Positions 8,078-17,447 of a DNA stretch of 64,000 bases are shown here, one piece after another. The DNA lies in assembly GCA_021299095.1 (NCBI GenBank), contig JAJTFW010000003.1, forward strand, positions 1 through 64,000. Direction: 5' to 3'. Source of the stretch: Sphingobacteriales bacterium. GTDB taxonomy: Bacteria; Bacteroidota; Bacteroidia; AKYH767-A; OLB10. The notes beneath the pieces are model-generated. The model did no database searches, had not been told where the DNA came from, and saw nothing but the letters and a program-made list of their open reading frames with translations. Positions within the stretch are counted from its first letter, which is position 1, and each line of letters begins with the position of its first letter. A program made the position numbers and the translations under genes.

Positions 8078-9409
8078 ATGAACCTACGCCTACGCATTAC
8101 CTGTCTCAGCTCTCTGCTTTTCTGTTCTTTGATTGCAACCGCCCAGTGGTCCACCGCCACACTCTCCATAGGGCGTACCCAGTTGGCCGGAGCATCGGCA
8201 AACGGGATAGCGGTATTTGCAGGTGGAATCGGATTCATCAGCCAACCGCCGGGTGTGTTTGACCAGTACAATGTGAATACAAATGCCTGGACATCGGGTA
8301 ATTTTTCGCCCGCACGGTGTAAGCTAAGCGCCGTTTCGTGCGGCAGCTATCTTTTGTTCGCTGGCGGAGCCAACGACTGGATACTCTCCGACTACGACAA
8401 CGTGAACATCTATAACACCACCCAGAACACCTGGTCGGTTGCAAATGCCCTATCGGCCGCACGTTCATACACCGCTGGAGCATCGGCCGGAAGCAAGGCG
8501 GTATTTGCAGGTGGCGAATCGGGTATGTTCGGCCTGTATTTCAACAATGCAGATGTGTACGATACCCTCACACAAACCTGGTCACAGTCGGCTCTATCAG
8601 CTGCACGATCGCGGCTGGCAGCTGCAGGCTCCGGCACGAAAATCCTCTTCGCAGGGGGTAAAAATGCAGGAAGCACCTTCAATACGGTCGACATATACGA
8701 CGTGATCGGAAACAGTTGGTCCACCGATTCCCTCTCCATCGCCAGAAGCGGTTTATGCGGAGTTGCAAGCGGCAACAAGATCTATTTCGCTGGTGGTGTC
8801 ACCGCACTTAATCAGCCCTCTAACCGAATCGATGTATACGATGTTACGACTGGAACCTGGAGTATTGATTCCCTATCACAGGCAAGGCAGCGCATTGCGG
8901 CTGCATCCGTTGATAACCTGGTTTTCTTCGCCGGAGGATGCAATGCAGGCGGAACCACAGCATACACCACCGTTGATATCCTCAACACCGCTACGGGTAC
9001 CTGGTCGGTGGCCAATCTCAGCAACGCCCGACAGGAAGCAGCGGCCACAGCGATTGGCAATCGGTTTATCATTGCGGGAGGAGCAGGCAGTAGTGGTGCG
9101 CCCACCCCATCGGTAGAAATCTACACCGTAACCAGCACCGGCCTGATCCAGACTCAAGAAAATGAACGTCTAACTGTTTATCCAAACCCAGTCATCGGAT
9201 CTGCAACCGTTGAGCTACTGCACAACACATCCGGAACCGGGCGGATCGAACTAATCGACTGTACTGGTCGCTTGGTCCTGCAGGATCGTGTTAGTAGTGG
9301 ACAAACAAACTATACCCTAAAAACAGAAACCCTTCCAAAAGGCCTGTACACGCTCGGTTTTTATCCATCGGATGGCGAAGTCCTAAAGCGCCGGATTGTG
9401 GTCGAGTAA
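8078..9409 (+). CDS. Secreted kelch-repeat protein with T9SS type A sorting domain
   Basis: The 443-aa protein begins with a signal peptide (MNLRLRITCLSSLLFCSLIATAQ). About six kelch-like blades of roughly 48 residues follow, each with a VxFAGG strand, a (V/I)D(V/I)Y(D/N) strand and a T.TWS turn. These should form a beta-propeller. The last 80 residues are a type A sorting domain (LTVYPNPVIGSATVEL.. to the end VLKRRIVVE), so the protein should cross the outer membrane through the T9SS and be anchored or released. The ligand is unknown. It is convergent with the crtY-blh gene, with 11 bp between stops. Confidence 0.88.
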   Translation: MNLRLRITCLSSLLFCSLIATAQWSTATLSIGRTQLAGASANGIAVFAGGIGFISQPPGVFDQYNVNTNAWTSGNFSPARCKLSAVSCGSYLLFAGGANDWILSDYDNVNIYNTTQNTWSVANALSAARSYTAGASAGSKAVFAGGESGMFGLYFNNADVYDTLTQTWSQSALSAARSRLAAAGSGTKILFAGGKNAGSTFNTVDIYDVIGNSWSTDSLSIARSGLCGVASGNKIYFAGGVTALNQPSNRIDVYDVTTGTWSIDSLSQARQRIAAASVDNLVFFAGGCNAGGTTAYTTVDILNTATGTWSVANLSNARQEAAATAIGNRFIIAGGAGSSGAPTPSVEIYTVTSTGLIQTQENERLTVYPNPVIGSATVELLHNTSGTGRIELIDCTGRLVLQDRVSSGQTNYTLKTETLPKGLYTLGFYPSDGEVLKRRIVVE

Positions 9410-9420
9410 GTGCTTTGGCT

Positions 9421-11433
9421 TCAGGAAGTTTCGGATGGGCGCACCCGATAGAACTGGTGCATGCTCAGCACATGGGGTATGCTTAGGCAGGAAAGCAGAA
9501 TAAAGAAGATTCCCGCATACTGATCTGCCCCTGCCACCATGAACAAGGCCATGAACACAGCAGCGGCCAAGCTGAACGGGAGGGATTTCAGGAGCAACGG
9601 CTTATAGCTCTGGTTCAGGCCGCGCCGTAACTGCCGCCAGCCATTTACACTGTGCTGGGCCACAAAATAAATACCAAAGGAGATCAGCAAGGGCAAGAAG
9701 CCTGTTAGCACCAAGTAGAACAAGGTCAGGAGCATGCGCTTCGAGCGCAGGTGAAAGGACATCGCCAATCCGAATAGTGCACAAACGGCCGACATCTGTA
9801 ATCCAATCTCTTTACTGAATGCAGGCAACCCCGACAGGGATTGTAGGCTGTAGATTTGATTAACAACCCACTGCGTTTCATCCGGGTGCGAAAACAGCAT
9901 CAACATTAAGAGCGAAAGTCCCCACATAAAGGATTTCCAACCCTGAGGTATTCCCCACTCCCCAAAATCAGCCTGACCGAAATGCCAGGCCGAATAAAGT
10001 ATGAATAAGGCCAATGCTAAGCTGGGAAAGAATATCCATACAATTCCCAACAGCAATCCCTTGGCCACATATACGGCAATGAAGCGCAGTAAAGAAGATG
10101 TGTTCCGAACAGCAGAATCGGTTAGGTGGTCGAGTGCGCCGTGCGTTAGCCCCACGAACAGAAATCCGATACCAAGAATTATCCACGATACGCCATGCGC
10201 ATGAACAAGCGAAAACAAGAGGAACAGGATGGTAAGGCTGAAACCGTAACTAGCGGTAGGCCAGTTAGAAGCCCGATGCATCAAATCTTTAAACGCCGCT
10301 TTGATAAAAAGAACAACCGGTAGACCGGCGAACATCTTCAGCTCATCCGATAGACCGGACTTCTCAGTCAAAAAGCGTAGAACTTTAGAGATCGGGGTGT
10401 TTCGGAATAGCGACTCGAATATCCGTTTGCCTTGTTCTGGTTGTTGCTCCAGAATTTTAAGCAACAAACGATCATAGAATGCGAAACGATTGGAGGATTT
10501 CGACTCTGCGAGCACTTCGCCAGAGTTCGACTCGGCCGTTTTTCGCATGGCATCTTTGGCCATGGCGAGAAATGCATAGCCCGTACTTGCTTTGAGCAAG
10601 TTTGCACGGGTCCCTGTATTAATCCAGGCACTACCATAATCGCGATAATCCGTCGGGCAAGTCGACATCGGGATGGCACCGGACTCCAGCGCTTCGATTT
10701 CAAACGAGGTACTCAATTGTTCGGTATAGGTTTTCAATATGGGCCTTGCCTCCTCATCGGAAAGCACCTGTTTGCCGAACCGCGTCAACTCAACCAGGGC
10801 TTTTTGGGAAGAGAAGGGCAATACATACATGAATTGTGTTGTGCCGTTCTGCGGGACATTGAAATCCATCAACACCATCTTGTTTTGGTCAAATACGGGT
10901 TCGGTTGTATTAATAACCCATCCTTGAAAAGACTGCAACAGGTGTGCCTGGTGTTGTTTCGGTGCTGCGAATTCCGGCGGTCGGCTATCGAATACCCGAA
11001 GCGCATGGATTGTACCGAAAGCTGTTGGAATTGCAAAACCCGCAGGGTGTGCCGATGGATCAGCCTCTACACGCGACTCGATGAAGCGTGTACCATGCTG
11101 CTGCAAGGCTTGTACAGCATTGAGGCGAACGGCTGAACCGGGGATATGATAATACTGAAGCGGAGCAATACACTCGCTGGCGATTCCGGGGACATCCACT
11201 GTTTGCCAGGAATGCGTAATCAAACTTTTCAGTTGCAGACCCTCAATTTCAGCAGGAGTACTCCAAAAACAAAATGTGCGATCGAGTGGTGCAAAGGCTG
11301 CTGGCTCAATCACCGCAATCGACTTCCCCTTGAGCTGGCCCGACTCACCAAGCCGAAGAGCCAACAGACTGTTTGCTGCTCCGAGGCCAATGAAGACCAC
11401 ATCGTAACTAGGGCTCGTGGTGATTGATTCCAT
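9421..11433 (-). CDS. crtY-blh: Lycopene beta-cyclase / beta-carotene 15,15'-dioxygenase fusion (CrtY-Blh)
   Basis: This single 670-aa ORF encodes two consecutive enzymes of retinal synthesis. Residues 8 to about 384 are a CrtY-type lycopene cyclase: dinucleotide motif VVFIGLGAANS near residue 16, the LDRTFCFWS segment, and a C-terminal helix typical of the family. CrtY closes lycopene ends to beta-carotene. Residues from about 390 to 665 form a multi-helix membrane domain of the Brp/Blh family with all expected His motifs: THGALDH (430-436), WHFGQAD (483-489), H594 in AQHS, and H654 in IPHVLSMH. Blh cleaves beta-carotene to two retinals. An in-frame Met385 sits exactly at the junction and could be the old blh start. 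I know these as separate proteins. The gene lies directly downstream of the rhodopsin gene with a terminator hairpin between. No frameshift or stop is seen at the join. Confidence 0.93.
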   Translation of the reverse strand: MESITTSPSYDVVFIGLGAANSLLALRLGESGQLKGKSIAVIEPAAFAPLDRTFCFWSTPAEIEGLQLKSLITHSWQTVDVPGIASECIAPLQYYHIPGSAVRLNAVQALQQHGTRFIESRVEADPSAHPAGFAIPTAFGTIHALRVFDSRPPEFAAPKQHQAHLLQSFQGWVINTTEPVFDQNKMVLMDFNVPQNGTTQFMYVLPFSSQKALVELTRFGKQVLSDEEARPILKTYTEQLSTSFEIEALESGAIPMSTCPTDYRDYGSAWINTGTRANLLKASTGYAFLAMAKDAMRKTAESNSGEVLAESKSSNRFAFYDRLLLKILEQQPEQGKRIFESLFRNTPISKVLRFLTEKSGLSDELKMFAGLPVVLFIKAAFKDLMHRASNWPTASYGFSLTILFLLFSLVHAHGVSWIILGIGFLFVGLTHGALDHLTDSAVRNTSSLLRFIAVYVAKGLLLGIVWIFFPSLALALFILYSAWHFGQADFGEWGIPQGWKSFMWGLSLLMLMLFSHPDETQWVVNQIYSLQSLSGLPAFSKEIGLQMSAVCALFGLAMSFHLRSKRMLLTLFYLVLTGFLPLLISFGIYFVAQHSVNGWRQLRRGLNQSYKPLLLKSLPFSLAAAVFMALFMVAGADQYAGIFFILLSCLSIPHVLSMHQFYRVRPSETS

Positions 11434-11460
11434 CTTAGTACCGACAGCGGCTTGATTGAA

Positions 11461-11498
11461 AAGGAAAAAGGGAAGGGCGAATCCGTTTCACCCTTCCC
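11461..11498 (-). terminator. Terminator between rhodopsin and crtY-blh
   Basis: Stem GGGAAGGG/CCCTTCCC (13-nt loop), followed on the minus strand by TTTTTCC. It lies after the rhodopsin stop and 28 nt before the crtY-blh ATG. It probably makes rhodopsin mRNA the main product, with crtY-blh fed by readthrough or its own start. Confidence 0.7.
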
Positions 11499-11518
11499 TT
11501 CCCCTATATAAAAGATGA

Positions 11519-12244
11519 TTAGTCTTCTGAATTGCGGCTCAGAGCGTAAATCACCAGGCCGAATCCGATTTTGTTGATAGCATCAGCGATGTTGTACACA
11601 ATGTCCATGGCGTGGCTAGCCGCGGCGGGATCGCTTACAAGCTGCATACCGAACAATCCACCGGGTGTTCCGAGGATATAACCCAAGGGATAGATAGCCC
11701 AACCTACGAGTACAAACCAGGCAAGTACACGCGTTGCTTTGGCAACCTGCGGACCAGCTGATTGAGCCAGGTTGGCCACTTCGCCAAACCAAATCAGGTA
11801 TACGATGTAGAAGTAAGCGGCACCTGAAACAACACCCCACATGACACTGTTGTCACGGTCGATGGTCTCACCGAAGTAACCGGTCACCAACATTACAAGT
11901 GAAGCGAAGATCAATTTCCAGAGCAGGGCGATTTTCGCACCAGCCTTGCGGGTGATCAGATAGAACTCAACACACATCAGGGGAACAGTCAGGATCCAGT
12001 CCACATAACGGAAGAATGTGGGTGATTCGCCTGTTTCCAGGTTATATCCCCGCATGTAGTAATAGTGCACTGCGGCGATAAAGGTGATGAGTCCGGATAC
12101 CAGCACAGATGTCCTCCACTTCGCCGCTGTATTGTTCAGCTCGAAGAAGAAGAACACGGAGGCGGCCATCATGGCCATGGTTCCGATAAAGAAGGTGAAC
12201 GCAACGTAGTTGTCGCTCGCAATCGTAAGGTGTTCCATATTCAT
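11519..12244 (-). CDS. Proton-pumping microbial rhodopsin (proteorhodopsin/xanthorhodopsin type)
   Basis: The 241-aa seven-helix protein has Lys225 (ADAINKIGFG) for the retinal Schiff base. Helix C reads RYVDWILTVPLMCVE, giving Asp82, Thr86 and Glu93, the DTE motif of outward proton pumps (acceptor and donor carboxylates intact). His60 pairs with the acceptor as in proteorhodopsin. The tuning site (105 in proteorhodopsin numbering) is Met90, which in the flavobacterial group goes with green absorption. No NQ (sodium) or NTQ (chloride) motif is present. Helix E reads WGVVSGAAYFYIVYLIWFGE; whether it leaves a carotenoid fenestration needs an alignment. The next gene makes its retinal. The start could be Met1 or Met3. 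Confidence 0.95.
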   Translation of the reverse strand: MNMEHLTIASDNYVAFTFFIGTMAMMAASVFFFFELNNTAAKWRTSVLVSGLITFIAAVHYYYMRGYNLETGESPTFFRYVDWILTVPLMCVEFYLITRKAGAKIALLWKLIFASLVMLVTGYFGETIDRDNSVMWGVVSGAAYFYIVYLIWFGEVANLAQSAGPQVAKATRVLAWFVLVGWAIYPLGYILGTPGGLFGMQLVSDPAAASHAMDIVYNIADAINKIGFGLVIYALSRNSED

Positions 12245-12553
12245 TAGGATTAGTTGGTTAGTGAATAATCAACATCTCAATTATCGTTTGGTTAAGGATT
12301 TGGGGTGATTTTCTGCATGCAATAGGCATAAATAGTGTTTAACTGGTTGTTTTTCAGTTATTTAATTTTTTGTGTTTTAGGGCCTTTTCGGGCTAATTGC
12401 TTGTCAAAATCTGACGGAAAACAGCCTGATAATCCAACCAAAGATGTGTTTATCCGAAAAATCGCCGGGTTTAGCTTTGGTTGTGTTTTGTTACATCGTC
12501 GGTAACGCTATCGGGTCACCCGCACATTTCGCTACCTTTAGACGCGCTGTTAT
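12245..12553. other. Divergent intergenic region between rhodopsin and FkbM genes
   Basis: This 309-bp gap must hold the rhodopsin promoter, yet I find no exact TAnnTTTG box on the minus strand. On the plus strand TACCTTTA (12533-12540) sits 13 nt before the FkbM gene start. The part nearest the rhodopsin gene is AT-rich. No gene is visible. Confidence 0.5.
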
Positions 12554-13408
12554 ATGCTTTCGTCCTTTAAACCGATTCTTCGCTCCGTTTACCGCGGTCT
12601 TCCGCTGAAACGTCAGTTCTATTCTCTGCTGCGTTCGGTATGGTCACCGCCCGAACCAATTTACCGTCATTTGCATTTTACCGGTCCGTTCACGGTGGCC
12701 GTCGATTCCGAACGCATTTTTCGGATGCAACATTTCGGTAACCAGATCGAGAATGAAGTGTTCTGGTCCGGCTTAAGGAGCAGCTGGGAGCGAGAGTCCA
12801 TGCAACTATGGATCCGCTTATGCGAACACGCCCACACCATTATTGACGTTGGAGCGAACTCGGGCATTTACGCGCTTGTAGCCAAAACCATTCAGCCGAA
12901 TGCACGTGTTTTAGCCTTTGAGCCACATCCCTTGTTTTATGAAATGCTTGAGACAAACGTGAGACTCAATCGCATCGATATTACATCTGTGGAGAAAGCG
13001 GTGTCTGATCAAAACGAAAATGTCATCATCGAGGATTATTCCGGAAAGAGCGAGCACATCACAGTGGCTTGTACCACCCTTGATGCCGTTGTAAAGGCAT
13101 ATTCACTCGACCATATCGACCTGATTAAAATCGATGTGGAACAACACGAGCCACAGGTATTGGCCGGATTCAAACAACACCTCGCTGCATTTAAACCGAC
13201 CTTGCTGATTGAAATATTGACTGAATCTGTCGCCGATCAGGTTTATGAATCCGTGAAGGACTTAGGATATCTCTACTACAACATCGATGAGACAAAGGGC
13301 GTCCGCAGAACAGAGAGGCTTGAAAAAAGCGATTACTACAATTACCTGCTTTGCAGTCCGGAAACCGCACAGATGCTTGGGCTGGAACTTCCGCAAAACG
13401 GATTGTAA
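12554..13408 (+). CDS. FkbM family methyltransferase
   Basis: The 284-aa protein has an S-adenosylmethionine-binding motif (IIDVGANSGIYALVA, about residue 98) followed by the acidic strand end LAFEPHP. It also has the FkbM hallmark IDLIKIDVEQHEPQVLAGF near residue 195. FkbM enzymes O-methylate sugars or polyketides; next to a glycosyltransferase, flippase and other methyltransferases, a role in modifying a surface glycan is likely. The promoter-like TACCTTTA lies 13 nt upstream. It is followed after 46 bp by another methyltransferase in the same direction. Confidence 0.85.
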   Translation: MLSSFKPILRSVYRGLPLKRQFYSLLRSVWSPPEPIYRHLHFTGPFTVAVDSERIFRMQHFGNQIENEVFWSGLRSSWERESMQLWIRLCEHAHTIIDVGANSGIYALVAKTIQPNARVLAFEPHPLFYEMLETNVRLNRIDITSVEKAVSDQNENVIIEDYSGKSEHITVACTTLDAVVKAYSLDHIDLIKIDVEQHEPQVLAGFKQHLAAFKPTLLIEILTESVADQVYESVKDLGYLYYNIDETKGVRRTERLEKSDYYNYLLCSPETAQMLGLELPQNGL

Positions 13409-13454
13409 AGACCCCATTGCTTTTTTGTGGATTTTTACGTCCGTATTTTAACCT

Positions 13455-14171
13455 ATGGGTATCCGTATCTCCAGATCGAAACCACGCAGCCTCTTGCTGT
13501 CGTGCCTATACCGGGCTCAGAAATTTTTACCATTGAGTACTGCGGCGCGTTTCCGGCTTTTCCTGAACCTGGAATGGATTTTCGACCGGCTTGCACACGA
13601 ATACTCCTTTGGCGCCTATTCCGTAGAAAACCATCCGGTACGACGACACTCACGCACATTCCTGCTAAAATTCATCCACGAAAACGATTCCGTGCTGGAT
13701 CTGGGCTGCAATACCGGTGATATCAGTCGCGCCGTGGCGCAGAAGGCAAAGCGGGTAGTGGGCATCGACTACAATGCTGATGCAATCGTGCGAGCGGGTA
13801 CATTCAACAACCCTCCAAACCTACGCTTCGTCAGCAGTGAGGCCTTGGATTACCTGCAGAAAAACACCGAGCCGTTCGATGTATTGCTGCTCTCCCATAT
13901 TCTTGAACACCTCGACGATCCAAAATCATTCATCAAGCGTTTTAAAGATTATTTCCGCAACCTGTATATCGAAGTGCCGGATTTCGACCGCAGCTATCTA
14001 AACCAGTACCGACAGGATCAGCAGTTGCCGCTGATCTATACCGATCTGGATCACGTATCGGAATTTGACCGCGATGAATTGACTGCTTTGCTGGAATCCT
14101 GTGATATTGAAGTCATTTCTGCTGAATACCGTTTCGGTGTTCAGAAATTGTGGTGCCGCGTAAAAAAATGA
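13455..14171 (+). CDS. Class I SAM-dependent methyltransferase
   Basis: The 238-aa protein has a typical Rossmann methyltransferase core starting near residue 78: SVLDLGCNTGDISRAV (motif I), VVGIDYNADAI (motif II) and FDVLLLSHILEHLDDP (motif IV, with the HILEHL form common in methyltransferase type 11/23). A roughly 75-residue N-terminal extension rich in Arg and aromatic residues precedes it. The substrate is unknown; from the neighbours, a glycan or lipid-linked sugar is plausible. It is convergent with the GT2 gene. Confidence 0.8.
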   Translation: MGIRISRSKPRSLLLSCLYRAQKFLPLSTAARFRLFLNLEWIFDRLAHEYSFGAYSVENHPVRRHSRTFLLKFIHENDSVLDLGCNTGDISRAVAQKAKRVVGIDYNADAIVRAGTFNNPPNLRFVSSEALDYLQKNTEPFDVLLLSHILEHLDDPKSFIKRFKDYFRNLYIEVPDFDRSYLNQYRQDQQLPLIYTDLDHVSEFDRDELTALLESCDIEVISAEYRFGVQKLWCRVKK

Positions 14172-14202
14172 TGGGGGCTACCAATTTGTGTCCGGTTGTT
14201 TT

Positions 14203-15045
14203 TTATTTTACTAACCGGTAGTAAATCCAGCGGATCAAATAGTTTACACAATCCGTGTACTTGCTCAGCCTGCGGGCCATTCCTGCCAAAATGTAGTAAT
14301 TGATGGCCAAGACGTATGAACGAATGCCGATAGGAATGAGTCCACCTTCTATCAACAGTTGAACATAGCGCTGATCCTCCGCATAAATTCCGGGAGTCAG
14401 GCGGTACGACATGCTTGCGGAATGCACACGGTAATACAATGGCGATCCGGGTATATAAGCGCATCGCAAACCCCGACTTGCAGCACTCACCAGAAAAAAT
14501 TTATCGGCCAGACTGCTTAGTCGTTCCTCAAAAAGCAATCTCTTTTCTCGCAAAGCCGAAACGCGATACATCATATTTCCAGGAACTGATGATATACTTG
14601 TATCATACGTCAGAATTTCATGCAACAAGTCTTGGCCTGGCGCATGTGTACCCGTCGGTGTACGAATCCCTGATTCACTAAGCTGTTCAATATCGCTTCC
14701 GCACAAATCGAACTCCGGATGTGCGTCAAGAAATGTCATGCGCGAGCGTAGAAAGCCCGAAGAAAGCACATCATCCGCATCCAGAAATACGACATGCCTC
14801 CCTTTCGCTTCGTGCAGACCCGTATTTCGGGTATCCGAAACACCAGTATTTGTTTTCCGGATGATTTTAATGCGATGATCTCCATGTGCAAGTTCGGCTG
14901 CAACCGAAACCGTATCGTCCGTGCTGCCATCATCCACAAGGATCACCTCCAGTGCCGCGACATCCTGTTCCATAACGGAACGCAGTGTTTCAGCAATCCA
15001 GGCGGACGCATTGAACGCGGGAATCACAACACTGATATCGATCAC
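14203..15045 (-). CDS. Glycosyltransferase family 2
   Basis: A GT-A type glycosyltransferase of about 280 aa. It starts with the family hallmark ISVVIPAFNASAWIAETL, then VILVDDGSTDDT and the metal-binding VVFLDADDVL. I prefer the GTG start at 15045 to the ATG at 15075. The GTG overlaps the upstream stop as GTGA, and translation then begins right at the first beta-strand, whereas the ATG adds ten unconserved residues. It transfers a sugar from a nucleotide donor in the cytoplasm, probably during assembly of the glycan exported by the flippase two genes upstream. Last gene of a flippase-methyltransferase-GT2 operon. Confidence 0.85.
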   Translation of the reverse strand: MIDISVVIPAFNASAWIAETLRSVMEQDVAALEVILVDDGSTDDTVSVAAELAHGDHRIKIIRKTNTGVSDTRNTGLHEAKGRHVVFLDADDVLSSGFLRSRMTFLDAHPEFDLCGSDIEQLSESGIRTPTGTHAPGQDLLHEILTYDTSISSVPGNMMYRVSALREKRLLFEERLSSLADKFFLVSAASRGLRCAYIPGSPLYYRVHSASMSYRLTPGIYAEDQRYVQLLIEGGLIPIGIRSYVLAINYYILAGMARRLSKYTDCVNYLIRWIYYRLVK

Positions 15046-15797
15046 GGACGACAAATGGCAAACTGGGTTATACAAGATTCACGCAAGACCTGAAAATCAC
15101 CGTTCATCCGGTAATCCTCCACATCGGGATACTGGCCCTTACCAATGAGTCCATGCATGAAGGCATTTTGAATCGAAAGGGGGACTTTGCGTATTCCACG
15201 GCAGTACTGCAGCTTTTCAAGTACAGCACCGGCTTTCCACCGTAGACCGGATCGGTTTTTATAGCGAATGTATTCCTGCCCGTATAACTGAACCGAAGCA
15301 AAGCGCTTCTTTAACAGAACACTAAATTCGTCCGGAGTAAATTCCTGTGTATGATAGGGGTTGTGAATAATACCATCGGGACTTTGAACCAGCCTGTTGG
15401 GCGTAGAAACAAAAAAACGGCCGCTGGGACTGAGTACGCGCCTGAACTCATCCAGCATGGCTTCAAAATCCCGTGTGTGCTCAATCGTCTCGAACGAAAC
15501 AACCACATCGAACGTACCGTCACTGAACGGAAGTTTTGTTCCGTCCATCACTTCAAAACGGACCTTGGGGTTCTTCTTGAGTGATGGATCAATCATCGCG
15601 ATCGCCTCAGCATCCACATCGCCGCCAATCACCTCAACAGCGCGCCCAGCGAGAACGGCGGTTCCATAGCCGGTTCCACAGGCAAGATCAAGAACGCGCT
15701 CAGTTCCCTTTAAAACAGACAATACTTCCCTGTAGCGGTGAACGTGTTCAGCCCACCAAGGTGAAGCGTTTGCGTGCAGGAGGCGCTCGGAGGACAT
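15042..15797 (-). CDS. Class I SAM-dependent methyltransferase
   Basis: The 251-aa methyltransferase type 11-like protein has motif I VLDLACGTGYGTAVLAG near residue 36, the acidic residues of VIGGDVDAEAI, and FDVVVSFETIEHTRDFEAML. The later part (FVSTPNRLVQSP and an aromatic-rich helical insert) resembles glycan-cluster methyltransferases. It lies between the flippase (45 bp upstream) and the GT2 gene (4-bp GTGA overlap), so it probably acts on the same polysaccharide. Confidence 0.85.
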   Translation of the reverse strand: MSSERLLHANASPWWAEHVHRYREVLSVLKGTERVLDLACGTGYGTAVLAGRAVEVIGGDVDAEAIAMIDPSLKKNPKVRFEVMDGTKLPFSDGTFDVVVSFETIEHTRDFEAMLDEFRRVLSPSGRFFVSTPNRLVQSPDGIIHNPYHTQEFTPDEFSVLLKKRFASVQLYGQEYIRYKNRSGLRWKAGAVLEKLQYCRGIRKVPLSIQNAFMHGLIGKGQYPDVEDYRMNGDFQVLRESCITQFAICRP

Positions 15798-15841
15798 ATA
15801 GAATTGTGGAAGGCAAAGGTGCGGCTTTCTGCGTAACTGGC

Positions 15842-17299
15842 CTACAATGAAGCCGTAGGTGTGAGAAGCTGCAGAAGTTCCTTAGCCTGTCTGATCACAA
15901 AGGGCAGGCGCATCAGCCCAAATACCAGATTTATTCCCAAGAGGACGCCAACGGAGATTGAAAAAGCAGGGTTAAATGCCAGAAGCAACAAAACCGCCAA
16001 GATGTTCAACACAGCTAATGTTGTGAGCGTATGTTCCTGTAAACGGAGGTCCTTGTAGACGTATAGATGAACAACCACTCCGGTTATTGTGGCTGCAAAA
16101 AAACTGGCACTGGCGATTCCACAAAGCCCAAATGGAAGCACAAGGATACTGTTCCCGAGTACATTGAGTGCCGCTGTTAAAAACGGAAGGAAAGAGAGCA
16201 TTCTCACCTGCCTTCGGGCGAGCATGTATGGTGCATAGGCAATGATGTTTGCAAAGGAAAAGACCGCAGAGATCATCAACAGTAAAAGAGGAAGCGCGAA
16301 GACGGCTGATTCGACCTGATAAAACAACACAAGTATACCCGAAACCACAAGATAAGCTGGAATGGCCAGAGCGGCGAATGCAAGGGTGGCTCCAGGCAGA
16401 AGTTCTCCGAAAAAGCGTTGTACCGCGTGAGTATTGTTTTCTTCCAGTGTAGAGCTGATCCAATTTAGCAAGAGACCGGACAACACGGTGGGGATTTGCA
16501 GAAACATTCCATAAAACTGGTACAGCAGAAAATAATCGACAAAATCGGCTTCACGCAGATACAGGCGAATAAAGAACTGATCTAGGGCTCCGGTTGTCAA
16601 AAAGGCCACAGCCATGGAGCCGATCAACGGAAAAGAGGTTCGGATATGGCGCCATTGATCACGAAGGGGGAAATCGGGTCGAATGTACCTGCGTAGTGAA
16701 AACAGGCCGAATGCGATGGCGCAGACGTTTCCCATCACCAATGCCATCAATGCCGTTTCGAAGCGAAGGGCCGATAACCACCAAAGCACGCCGACAGAAA
16801 TAAGCGTCAACGCTTTATCGATCACTAACATGCTACCCAATGCACCAACAAGTTTTACGCTCTGCAGGGAATTGTGCACATGCCAGAATGGAATCTGCAC
16901 CAGGAAAAACGCCAGGGCCATTCGAATCATTCCCGGACTGCTGTTGAGCAATCCGGCTAGGGGAGCAGACCAAAGTCCGGAACTGAACCAAACCAACAAT
17001 CCGATACCCAGTGAAAACGCGAGTCGCGAAAGAAAAAGACTACTTAGTTGCTGGCTACGGCTGTATGCCGAAAGTCCTTCGCGGATGTACAGGGGTTGTG
17101 TCCAGTGAACAAAAACCAGAAGCAACTGATTCACGGTTATACACAGCACCAGTTGTCCAAGGCGTCCGTCGCTATCGACTTTTTTCAGCCACCAGAACAG
17201 CAGAGCGGATAAAAGCGCCGTCAGAATTTGTGCACCACCGAGTGTGATGCTGTTTCGAAGAAAATTCAACCTATCCCAGCGGGACGACGACCTGCTCAT
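15842..17299 (-). CDS. Polysaccharide flippase (Wzx/MATE-like, oligosaccharide flippase family)
   Basis: The 485-aa integral membrane protein has about 12-14 hydrophobic helices and a family-typical N-terminus (LNFLRNSITLGGAQILTALLSALLFWWL). The ORF track start is a TTG 20 codons upstream; the ATG (MSRSSSRWDRL) is preferred because it leads directly into helix 1. These proteins flip lipid-linked oligosaccharides across the inner membrane. It heads an operon with a methyltransferase and GT2. Divergent from the cytochrome c gene. Confidence 0.85.
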   Translation of the reverse strand: MSRSSSRWDRLNFLRNSITLGGAQILTALLSALLFWWLKKVDSDGRLGQLVLCITVNQLLLVFVHWTQPLYIREGLSAYSRSQQLSSLFLSRLAFSLGIGLLVWFSSGLWSAPLAGLLNSSPGMIRMALAFFLVQIPFWHVHNSLQSVKLVGALGSMLVIDKALTLISVGVLWWLSALRFETALMALVMGNVCAIAFGLFSLRRYIRPDFPLRDQWRHIRTSFPLIGSMAVAFLTTGALDQFFIRLYLREADFVDYFLLYQFYGMFLQIPTVLSGLLLNWISSTLEENNTHAVQRFFGELLPGATLAFAALAIPAYLVVSGILVLFYQVESAVFALPLLLLMISAVFSFANIIAYAPYMLARRQVRMLSFLPFLTAALNVLGNSILVLPFGLCGIASASFFAATITGVVVHLYVYKDLRLQEHTLTTLAVLNILAVLLLLAFNPAFSISVGVLLGINLVFGLMRLPFVIRQAKELLQLLTPTASL

Positions 17300-17447
17300 A
17301 CGACTATTGGTTCCGAAACCCGTGTCCGAATCCGAATAAAAATAGGGGTTCCGGAGCAAACCGGAGAATCAGGAAAAACCGCGGCTTCAAAGTACTTGTT
17401 CCTGTTTCCTTTTTTTACCAACTTTAACCTACCCTAACCAACCAGCC

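Noticed and set aside
10432-11136. 234-aa ORF opposite the CrtY-Blh gene
   Set aside because: Shadow frame; Cys/Arg-rich without motif.
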